Below are positions 48,160 to 59,000 of a stretch of 64,000 nt of DNA, in pieces (position 1 is the stretch's first letter; each line of letters opens with the position of its first letter). The translations under genes were made by a program, and so were the position numbers. This DNA is from Sipunculus nudus (taxonomy: Eukaryota > Annelida > Sipuncula > Golfingiida > Sipunculidae), in NCBI GenBank assembly GCA_026874595.1, contig CM049307.1:25332362-25396361 (forward strand), read 5' to 3'. Below the pieces are notes generated by a model, which was not told where the DNA came from, made no database searches, and was given only the letters and a program-made list of their open reading frames with translations.

Positions 48160-50470
48160 TTTATTTTCAGGGTGAAATATTTCCCCAAGTTTTTAGAATC
48201 TCCATTCGGTTCGTATAAATCATGAATTCGTTTTATTCCACTGTCATAAATAATCTATGGTATATTGATTTACCTGCTATCTTGGTGAATATATTTTTCC
48301 AAATGGATTGTGATAAGACCTTGCAGGCCAAAATGTAGTAAATGTATCCCATATTTGAAAAGGGTATGCATAGAATTTTTATATTTTTTCCTTTCATATT
48401 ACAGTCAAGATTAGTATTAAATTTTTCTACACCATCGAGATTTTTTCTGATACATTAGGTATGGCTATGCATTTTGCATTATATAAATTTTCAATGTAGC
48501 ATTGATATCTGGCATATTAATACCGCCATTTTCTTTTTTACTTATAAGTTCCCCACATTTCCAAATGGATTGTAATAAAACTTTTTGTGAATTTGCAGGC
48601 CAATATGAAGTAAATGTATCCCATATTTTAAAACGGTATGCATAGAATTCTGATATTTTTCCTTTCATATTACAACAGTCAAGAACAGTATTAAATTTTT
48701 CTACACCACCTAGATTTTTCTGGTACATATTAGGTATGGCTATGTATTTTGCATTAGATAATTTTTTAATGTAGCATTGATACTTGGCATATTAATACCG
48801 CCGTTTTCTTTTTTACTTTTAACTTCTTTATAAATTATTCATAATATTCATAATATATATTAATTATGAGATTTCTAAGGTTTTTACAACCGTATTTCTT
48901 GTAAAGACTGTATAAGTACGCGATTTCCACATATTAAGAGCAATTTTTATCTTGTCATGGATTTTTTCGAAATTGAGTTTTTGAGTATCTTCATCACATC
49001 CTTATGCAAATTCATCCATTTTATGTCTCTTCACGATAATCCCTTTCCAGCCATGCCGCTTCTCATTTATTATAAATTATTTCAACTGATAATACCTGAG
49101 CAAATTTTTCTAATATTTGTTTTACTTTAATCACTGAGTCACCATCCTTCAAAGAACATCTGCAAGAGTCATCTGCAAGTAGACATTGTTTTATTCCTGT
49201 ATTATCTATCAAGATTCCTTTCACTTTATTTGTTTGTCGTACCTTTATTGCCATAATTTCGATCATTAATATAAAAAAGTATGGTGCAATGTGGTTGCCT
49301 TGCCTTGTTCCTTTTTTCCATTTTGAAATAACTTGTAGTAAAACCATTATTCATTACACAGCTCTCTAATTCATTATGCATTAACTTTATCCATCAAATA
49401 AAATCATTTCCAAACCCGAATTTCTCGAGTACAATAAATAGGAATACATGGTCTATTGAGTCTAAAGCAGAAGAAATATCAGCCGCAAACACAATAGCAT
49501 TAGAATCTTCTAAATAACAAAAAATAATATTTGTATGTTGATAATATGTTGTATCTGATATTCTTCAGTCTTTTATAAAGGCAGTTTGATCCTGAGCTAT
49601 TATTCTTGGTATCGTAGGTTGTTTTGTATTCGTTTTACTAATATTTTGTTTAATACTTTTGCATCTACATTAACCAAGCTGATTGGCCTAAAAGAAATTA
49701 ATTGGCGGTTATCCTTTCCTTGCTTCTCAATCAGCATAATTACTGCTTGTCTTTGACTTGGTGACATGGGACCGACTGTGAAGCTTCTGTTAAAAGAATG
49801 TTAAAGGTCCTCACTTTCGGTAGTCCTTCGTTACCAGGAGTTTTATTTTCCTTCACTTCCTTTAAGCTATTTAAAATTTATTCTTTGCTTGTATCATTTA
49901 GTTCTTGTTCTGACATGCAATACCGGTAGATTCAATTGTGAAATGAAATTTACACAATCGCTCTTTTAATAGTATTAACGATTACAAACTTACGTTTAAA
50001 AATGATTTAATTTCATCCATAATTGTTTTCTGATTTACAACTTGCTTATCATTTATAATCTAATGTCTCACAGCTACTTATTATATAAAATGGTGTTAAA
50101 AATATTTAGAATTTCTCTCTTTTTATTCGAAAAAAATCGACTCTGGAACTAACAATTAATCCCTCGGTGTATTTCTCATAATTTTCTTCAATTTCTTGTC
50201 GCATGATGGTATAATTACGAATAATATTTTGATCAGAAGCGGATAACTTTATTTTTGCGTCTAGTAATTTATTTACTTAAATATATAGCCTCCGTTTTCT
50301 TCCTTTGGCTTCATCGTTGAGAAAGTAATAGAACATTGTCTGATTTTGAATTTCAAATAATCGCACCAAGCATTTTCATCGAAGTTGCACTTCTCTGTAG
50401 TACTTTAATTTGATCTCTTAAACCTGTTAAATAATCTTTGTCTTTCAGTAAGAACACGTTTAACTGCCAA
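48160..50470 (-). mobile_element. Decayed L1/Tx1-like LINE, reverse transcriptase region
   Basis: Broken minus-strand frames follow the order of a LINE ORF2. They are HWQLNVFLLKDKDYL (about 50430), a linker with SSRVDFFRIKREK (about 50130), RPISLVNVDAKVLNKILVKRIQ (about 49680), QDQTAFIKD (about 49580), FAADISSALDSIDHVFLF (about 49450), KGTRQGNHIAPYFFILMIEI (about 49300), LLADDS in place of the catalytic F/YxDD (about 49180) and a C-terminal GGINMPDI region. Stops and frameshifts interrupt it throughout, so it is dead. The endonuclease is missing: homology stops beside the inverted-repeat element at 50485. The 3' part is tandemly duplicated. Assignment to L1/Tx1 is by motif reading only. Confidence 0.88.
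48299..48825. repeat. 262-bp tandem duplication inside the LINE remnant
   Basis: The segment starting CCAAATGGATTGTGATAA at 48299 is repeated from 48561 (CCAAATGGATTGTAATAA) to about 48825. Both copies include AGTAAATGTATCCCATATTT and TTAGGTATGGCTATG. The copies differ by scattered substitutions and small indels, so the duplication is not recent. Confidence 0.85.
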
Positions 50471-50484
50471 TGGGATAGGCCATA

Positions 50485-51715
50485 TACTGTGGAAGTGGTT
50501 TTGTTAGCGGGGTTTTAAATTTCGCGCTTTTAGCGGGAGCTAGATTTGCGCTAAAATAAGAACACGCGTATATTGGATGCGATCGTTCGGAAGATTGCAG
50601 TGTTCTCGCCTGACACACAGTCATGTGGGCCTTGTAATCCCTCCATGCATGGTCGCTTGAGTTGAGGCTTCTTCGACCAGAATGTTAGAGTAGTCATGTT
50701 GCCATAAGAGTTCATAGCAAGTAATTTCTCGAGAAAGACCACGTCTCATTTTTTGTGATTTGTAGAAACAATAAGTAGCATTTTAAGACACGCCTAGTCC
50801 TTTCCAAAGCTTTGAAGTCAATTGAGCTGAGAGCGACCTGCGACTGACAGTTTTGTTAGTTGTTCGGACATAGTTAGCTGCTTCTGGTTGGTATAATAAA
50901 AGTTGTAAAGAAGTTCTACAACTTACTCGGATGTCAAACAACGTAGCTCGTTCCAGTACCATTGTATTATCAAACGTGATTAGTTCTGATTAATAACGTA
51001 TTGTTCACACCTTGCGGTCACGGCACTCGACACGCCCCCATATCATGTAAGCGTGTAGGTTTTTTCCACAGATAATAGAAAACAACAAAGGAATTTGAGT
51101 TTAACATCACCAATAGACCAAAAACCTGTCCGAATTTAGAATGCTTATTACTCACGTGCCAAAACAGTATATTGTCAGTCAGTGAATAGGGTGAACGCTT
51201 TACTACGATACGGAGGGTATGGTTCGGGTGTACGCTTTACTAAAGATCTGAAGGGTGGCCGGTTACTCAACTTCACCATTGGCGTCACAAGCTTCATTTC
51301 CTTAAATATACGTATAGGGATCCCAGCTCCTCCCTAAGGGACTTACCTGCGGGCCCTGGAGGACTGACCTCCAGGCCCGCAGGACTGACCTCCAGGCCCG
51401 CTAACTCGAGACTGTATCCTATGCCCTCCCTCTTAACTGGCTGTGATTTATTATCAGGGCATTAATGGTTGAGCCCACTTATAGTGTGGGGATGAGGGGT
51501 TATCTATTATATGGAATATCCTACAAGCGGTCATCCGAAGGTTGTTAGGTCGAATGTAGATTACGTTACAAACCTGTCTTTTTAAAATATTTTAATAATT
51601 TGATACACAATTTATAACCTTACATAAGTATTTGCGCGAAAATTCGAACTGCGCTAATGCTATAAAATTAAATGCGCGAAAATTCAGACACGCCAAATTA
51701 ACCACTTACACAGTA
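50485..51715. mobile_element. Non-autonomous DNA transposon, 1.23 kb, ~40-bp TIR
   Basis: The left end TACTGTGGAAGTGGTTTTG... and the complement of the right end TACTGTGTAAGTGGTTAATT... match over about 40 bases, ending in a TTTCGCG motif. If the outer TA is a target duplication, the true TIR begins CTGTG, as expected for TA-targeting (Tc1/mariner-like) elements; that is inference. The inside has more CGCGAAAATT/TTTTCGCG motifs and a GC-rich hairpin at 51346-51383. No transposase is encoded. Confidence 0.8.
51346..51401. repeat. GC-rich hairpin with a duplicated 3' arm
   Basis: CCTGCGGGCCCTGGAGG pairs with CCTCCAGGCCCGCAGG across a five-base ACTGA loop, with one bulged base. ACTGA plus CCTCCAGGCCCGC is then repeated, so the 5' arm could pair with either 3' arm. 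It lies inside the 1.23-kb inverted-repeat element. Confidence 0.75.
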
Positions 51716-52700
51716 ATATGTTTGGAGTATAAAAGAGTGATCTGTCATCCTATATAAAGACACTGCAGGTGGCGCCACCAGTCCCAGCTGTGGCAATTAG
51801 CTTCTGAAGTATTCATGCATGTTTTCAAACTTTAACCTAGAGAATTTAGGTCATAGTGACCTAAATTTTAATGTCCGTAGAGGATCTATCAGGATCTGTC
51901 AGCATTTATGCCCTGTCAACGGACGGCCAGGTGGTCTGGCCCAACAAAGCTCTATCCAAATAGCCCATGGGACTATGAGTCAGATGACCTTAAATAAGAG
52001 CACACTGAATAATATCTTATTTGAACAGGTTAAAAAAAAGAATGCTGAGACCCTAAAATGTAGGTTCAAAGAAGAGGTTACCTAGTGCGGTTTTATACGG
52101 GAAGCATCGAAGGATACTATATATTTGCACTATAATTAGGTAAGTGGGACTGAATACTTGAAAGTAATGCTAAAGTGCTAAAAAGTAACTGTAAGTGACA
52201 GCAATATTTAGAGCCTCATAGATAGTTAATACTATCAGCACGAACCTTCCATATATTCTACTTTGGTAAAAAAAATGATCCTCTACATGTGACCAATTAT
52301 TCTTGTGACACATGATAACAGTGCATGATAAAAGGTATATGTTATATGTAAAATTATATTTGGAAAGGAACCCTTGGCAACGTATGCGTGCCCAGGGTGT
52401 ACCGGGGCACTATTAAGGGTTATGAAAGGCCGCGTGCCCCTAAGGCAGTCAGGGGTCGTTTTACAGGCACTGTTTGTATTAGGTCAACCTGAAAAGAAAC
52501 GGCTTATTAACAAGGCCTGTACCGACTGGTTCCACCTTCGACCTGAGGCACTGCACTGTAAGACGCTTCAGTCCTTATAAACGTTCGGGACCCGTGCATT
52601 AGATTGTTCTAGTGTCAAATATTGACTGCTCTTTGGCATGTCTTTGATAAAGTAAGTGACGATGATATGAGGTAGGCCTCAAAACGTAAATTAATATAGC

Positions 52701-52731
<31 letters not shown>

Positions 52732-53168
52732 GTATTTGTAAAATATAAAGTTTACGTTTGCCACGTTCATAATACAATATTGAATGCATATGCTGTATTA
52801 TATTGACTTTAAAATTGGTTGATTGATGATTATTGATTTATTTATGACCTATTTACTTATTTATTTATTTATCTATCTATTTTAGTCTGTCTTTTGTTTG
52901 TTGTTATATCATTCTATACATTTCTATTTAATTATTTATTTTATCTTTTTTTCATTTATTTTTCATGTATTCATTCATTTGATTATTTATTTATTCATTT
53001 ATTTACTTTTAATTTATTCATTGCTAGGAATCCCAGATCAGAAGCAACCTCCTGTTGTTAGAAGGGGTGTGAGCACAGTGGTATAAATTATACAAAGATG
53101 ACGGCGTGTACTTATCAAGGATGGTAACCTAGGGCCAAAGTCATCTAAAATTTAATTCTTTAGACTGC

Positions 53169-53190
53169 ATATATATATATATATATACTA

Positions 53191-53222
<32 letters not shown>
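53169..53222. repeat. (AT)n-(GT)n compound microsatellite
   Basis: An AT run, a short CTAGTA spacer, then a GT run. Confidence 0.92.
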
Positions 53223-53225
<3 letters not shown>

Positions 53226-53847
53226 CCTAGGTAATTAACGGGGTCCAGGGACATTAAAAGTAATAATAAAAATAAGGGTGTACAAGGGACATGGAAGTGG
53301 AGGTATAATGCTGGATAATCCCAGCAATCGCTTTATTTAATTACTCACAATAAGCTGGGTTGGTATAGTGTAATTTAAAGTTGAGAAAAAATAGTAAAGT
53401 ATATAGACCTTTATACCCGCTCCCCCTCTCGTGAATATTATATACCAGGATAAAAGTGACGCTAAAATGCAGCTCAAGAGTTCTTAGAAAGGACAACCAG
53501 TGCACAAACATTACATACCATTAATATTGTAATCGGCAAGCGTAGGAATGCAGAAAAATATGGCTGAGGGTTGAGTTCTTAGGAATTCTGCCATGCGGGA
53601 TGTTTGCTTTTCCATACACAGGTTATTTTTATATGATAAAACCACGATATAACCTTGTCCATGGCTCGCTCATTTTCCCAGGCCTTCTTTCTATATATAT
53701 TCAGTCACTGTCAAGTACATGGGAACACATCCATATGCGGCAGTTTGAATATATCTACAGAGAGCTATTTAGTTCTTTGGAACATGTAAGTTTGATCACT
53801 TGTTGTTTCAAGTTTTTAATTAATTAAATTATTAATCCTGTTCTTAG

Positions 53848-53849
<2 letters not shown>

Positions 53850-53885
<36 letters not shown>
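53850..53885. repeat. (TA)n microsatellite
   Basis: Uninterrupted TA run of about 36 bases. Confidence 0.9.
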
Positions 53886-53888
<3 letters not shown>

Positions 53889-54538
53889 GAACAGACACCT
53901 TATTACGTCCGCAGTAGATTAAATTTGTTCAGCTTAGTTCTTATTTATACAGAACCTACAAGTACATTTTAATCTCATTTTATGAGATCTCAGTTTCATG
54001 AACCATTGTATGACCACAGGCGCTTGAATCCCTATTTATTATAAAGCCTCATATCTACAATGTTCTTAGAAATACTACAACTTTCCAAGTTTTTTTTTTA
54101 CTGTCGGAGTCTCCGACTTGGGTCAAATTTTACGTGATAAACCAGCAGTGCTGCTGCTTTACTGGACCCGACGACACCTTAAGATCGTCGGCCTACACGA
54201 TTGTGCACATGCTCTTCGATCAAAAGTCCATTTATGACCAGATGCCCCCGCTGTAGATAAGGTGGATATCAACCATATCTATGTTACTTACTTTTCTTGT
54301 CATTACTTTGTTTTTCAACATATATTAAATTTTGATACGTTCCTAACAAGTGCATGTTGAAGTAAGATAATTTTGTGCATGTTTTGCATATATGTATCAA
54401 ACGAAGGAACCATCAAGGCTGCTGATATCTAGTGGAAGACCGGATAAAAAAAGGTGAACAAATCGTAGATTTGACGGAGGTTAGGCTCTGTTAATGATGT
54501 CGTCTTCCTATTTGTCATTTTTATTTACAGCATAAGCC

Positions 54539-54679
54539 ATGGATGTGACCCTCTCAAGGAGAAAGTCTATTCTAGAACGAAAAAGGCCACAACTGATAAA
54601 TATCACAGACTTCGGCGTTGAATTCTGGGCTCATCTTCGCGCACGAAAGATCGTGACCGCCATCGATGAAGAACGCATG
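54539..54679 (+). CDS. NLR-like gene exon 1 coding part (CARD1, first half)
   Basis: A TTATTTACAG acceptor at 54530 precedes CATAAGCC and the ATG, so a non-coding 5' exon probably exists. The exon encodes 47 codons with ILERKRPQLINITDFGVEFW, a CARD helix 1-3 pattern, and ends ATG followed by GTATAA (phase 0). Confidence 0.85.
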
Positions 54680-56017
54680 GTATAATTTTACTTTATAGGT
54701 GCCATTTTCAAAACCACTCAGCGAAACCAGGAGGGAAATTGGTCAATTAGCAATAGTCTTGTTTGTGCGTGTGTGTGTGTGTGTATTAGAGCTTTTAACA
54801 ATGCAAGTCTCTAACTGACATGAATTCGTTTAAAATATTTGGACAGGGATTACTTTCCTAGTATCAACCCAGCCATGCTCAATGTTTACTGCATTCCAAA
54901 TCACACAAAGCAAGGAAAATACATTTTATATTAAATAATCCGAATCACGGTTTTTATATGAACCACGTGAGTATAGTAGAAATGCGCTCACCAGGCAGGC
55001 GCCATTGTTACACCTTTTGGAGCTGCGATTTCCCAAGTGACTTTCCATTCCCTGGAATGTATTGGCTTGATTTATTCCGATCCTTGCCAAATGGAGTTAG
55101 GAGGTTTATGGGGCTACAAATTGCTTCAGTCAGGCTGGCATTAACCATCTCTGAAAATGTGCATCTCTTTTCGAAATTAGAGATACCCGTCGATTGGAAA
55201 TAAGTTCCACACAAAATTTATTCCCTAAATTGATAGTTCATTCATTGGCATTCCGTCAGGGTTTGTTGAAATGGTACGAATTAATGAACGTTGAAATTCA
55301 GCATTCATTTTTTTCACTTGGAATGTCAGACCTGAGCTAGATTCTATCCTCATATTTTCAGATTTTGTTACAGAAGCTGTAACGTATTTTAAATCTTTAA
55401 GTCAGAAAAAAAGGCGATGACTGCATCACATGATACAGATACACATGCAGCTATCTAGTCTAGTATTTCACCTGGTCGTACACATGGTTCACAGAATGAA
55501 TAGACACACTGTTAAAGAGAGTCATGTCTTGTTTCACATTGAGAGTATTATTAGTTATTTTAATAAGGATACTTTTAAAATTTAGCTTTCCTTTAATCAT
55601 AATTTGAAAATAAATACAAAGATAAGCATTTCAGACTATAACAAAGAATTTTTGTCATTGTGTATTTCAGCGTAGACTTACAAACTCGGAGCAGGCAGCA
55701 TGGTTTTACGATAACTTGCTGAAACGTCCTGAACGCGACTTTGACCTTGCGTGCCAGGCCCTGGTTAAAACTGGTCAGCAGCATGTCGCCTGCCAACTGT
55801 GGAAAGAAGGTTGGTTTCTTTTTTTGTCCGTATCACGACAGACTTGTGATAATGCAAACCGGTTTAAGACTAATGTATTGTTACAGGATTTGAATCTCTG
55901 AACCATCTACTTCAGTGTTTTTCTAATACATTTGTCATAGTATCCTGGGCTATTATGGTAGTCAAAATTTATCAATTGACAAAAGACAAACTATATACAT
56001 ATACATATATGTGTGAG

Positions 56018-56053
<36 letters not shown>

Positions 56054-59000
56054 TGAAAATGGATTAATACTAGACGTGGCCGTGCGGCATGCATTTAGTA
56101 TTATATGTTAAAACGCGAATACTGAAACTTGTTCAGAAGGAACTATGCCTATTGACAGGTGAACTCCGATCAGAAGAAGTTCCGCTTCACGTGAAGATAT
56201 TGCTACTGATGAGGCCTGACATGCTTGACAATATTTTGCTCAATAATGACTTTTGGACCAAAATCAGAGAGAAGGGTGTTTTCACCGGGGAAGTAATAGA
56301 CTCAGTGAAGGTAAAATAAAATGTTCAAAACAATATGTTCATTTTCTGAATAAACGAGTGACAAGCAATGAAACGATCGTGGTACGAACTTAGATATAAA
56401 GCGAGGACTACGTGATTATCCGGCATATCAGTGTGCGACTGACAGGTGGGCCTAAAATCTGATCAACAACATCGAAGGATACCCAGTTATTAGCACCAGT
56501 GTTAAGATAACTGAAGAAAAAGGGAAATATACTTATTATTATGAAACTGGGTACATATTTTAATTATTTCTGTACAATTCTCATCTTTCATTCTATTATA
56601 TGTATATTGACTTAAGCTGTGTTCTTGATTGTTATATCTTTTCATAGAATTCAAATTCAACAAAACGGGAGAAACTGGATAATATTATTGATATTTTGCT
56701 GGAGGCCAACCATGATATGTCTGATATTTTCATCTCCTGTTTGGAAGAATCAACTAAACACAGGCTATTGAAAGCGAAGTCCTACTGGGTGAGAAAACTT
56801 TCTTTTATGGATTTTATGAGATCATTCGATATGGGATAAAAAATATGATTAAAATATACAGCCACCTGTTTCATTTATGATGCCAGTCGCAAAAATAAAG
56901 CAGATGTTGAAGATGCCGAGCGATTCCCGAAGGACAACCTCTAACCCTAATTTACAGATGTACCATTATTGAACGATGAAAGACATTTTAGAAAGAATGG
57001 ACGTTAATTCTGGGAGGAATATTATACTGGAAGTTTTCTTTTCAGATGAACATCCTCAACCCAAAGCCTACATGCACATTTGGTGCACAACCAATGGCCT
57101 TTGGTAAGTAGACCATATCATATATAAATGGTAACATGTTATAAGTAAACATTCATATTGCTTTGTGTACGAATTTAATATGAATCTATGGTGAACCATT
57201 TTAATATCCTGTGATTGTTTCGTGACATAACGCGATAGTATTTATTATAAAATAACAAAGAATATACCCATTGGCAAATAACATTATATGATATATCCCA
57301 TATTCATGTACCTGGGGATATTGTTTCTTTTGATTACCGTTACTTAAATTATACATCAGTGCGTTGACTGATAATTAAATTTGTTACATAAAAATGCGTT
57401 ATTCCAAAATTTAAAAATGTTCGATGACATAGTCGTATACACTAGTCCCCCTCCTCATATGTTCTTGTACACATCCCAAAATTTAAAAATGTTCGATGAT
57501 ATAGTCGTATATATCATACTTCACGTTTTGTATTAGCAGCATGATAAAACATTTAACGCAGTTGATAGAAATGTTAGATAGAAAGTGTTTTTTTTTTCTG
57601 AAAATTATAAATTATTTCATCGTTTCACAGGTCTTTCTGTTTTATACAAAACAATACATATTGATATCACTTGGTTGACGATTCCTTACTTCATTGACAG
57701 TCCCATATCCCTATAACACATTTTATTAACAGGTGGAAAAGCAAGCAATGACTACTGTTTTTATCATAAACTTTAATGTAAATTCTGTAAACAGGTACAG
57801 ATTGTTATCATTAGATAGTAAAAAGCAGACAAGATATGCAATATCCAAAACTTACTTTTAAAGATGCAGCAAACACTGATGGAGATCATTTTGGAAAAGT
57901 GAAATGGAAAATTGCAAACCATTACAAATCACACAGAGGCAAGATCGTTGTGTGGCCCTACGGTCTGAGACTGAAGTGGGAAAATATTCATAGTCTGTTC
58001 ACAGAAACCACGTGTTCCAGAAAGAAAGACATCCACAGCAAGGCGTACGGCCCTATTTCATGCCTCTCATCAATCTTCGAAAACGTAAGAGTAATTCTTC
58101 TATATCTGTAACAACAAACATGTTCGCACAAACAAACAAATTCCCGAACCATTTAATCCATCAAACAGATTAAATATTTTAAAACCATACAACTACGAAC
58201 TATTTGATACCATGCAAAACTTTTTTGGACTCCCCCCTTTGCCGTAGCTTTATCCTTTCTCCAACAATCCTGTGGTATTGGTAGTACGTAAGGTAGTCTA
58301 AACGTGGCAAGCCCGTGGTGTGTACGGCATAATCCAAGCCCCACTAAGTGACCAGTAAGTCATCCTCACCTGAATGCTTCTCAGAAACTGGCTTCCAATT
58401 TAGCAAACTCTCTGTGTATACTAGATATGTGTCAAGTTTCACAATCTGAAAGTATTATTTTGGTATTCTTTTTGTTAAAAATGGCCCCCAATGTGTATCC
58501 AGGTAAAATCATCTTTGCAACTCTGATGGATATCCAATAATAATTTTCTTACGTAATTTACGTTATATCTTGTATTTCCATTTGCTTTTGTAGGAAAACG
58601 TGCGAAAGCAAACATTTCTCCAAGGACAGCCAGGAATGGGGAAAACAACACTGGTCAATTGGGCCTTGACCTGCTGGGCTGAGTCTGTCTTGTCAACATT
58701 TGAAAGACAGCACTCCAGCTCAACTTACCCATGCTCAAACAACTTTGGTTATGAATTGGTGATTGCGTTGTCTCTCGGTCAGGTGGAACCTGGGTCAACA
58801 CTGGTTGAATCCATCACGAAACAGGTCGGTCTGAAATCTAACAGCGATGACGCGGATGTACTGATGCAGTTTAATTTACACTACCAAGAGCAGGTTCTAT
58901 TCGTTTTAGATGCATTGGATGAATTTGACCTCGGGTCGTCTGCTGAAGTATCAAGTTTGATCACAGGAGGCGTTTACGGGCACGCGTCACGGTTCGTCAC

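Larger units (their letters stand above)
51716..54530. other. Upstream region of the NLR-like gene
   Basis: Contains an AAT microsatellite at 52702-52730, ATTT-rich sequence at about 52830-53020, AT then GT runs at 53169-53222, and a TA run at 53850-53885. Frames at 51819-52085 and 52374-52580 have no recognisable domain. An inverted GTCGGAGTCTCCGAC lies near 54103. The promoter of the NLR-like gene and a 5' non-coding exon should be here but are not recognisable. Confidence 0.45.

Noticed and set aside
52830-53086. Membrane protein with a Phe/Ile/Leu-rich run
   Set aside because: It is the translation of an ATTT-rich simple sequence.
54958-55203. An 81-residue frame between the two CARD1 exons as an extra exon
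   Set aside because: Exons 1 and 2 join in phase without it and complete one CARD; the frame has no fitting acceptor and donor pair and no domain.
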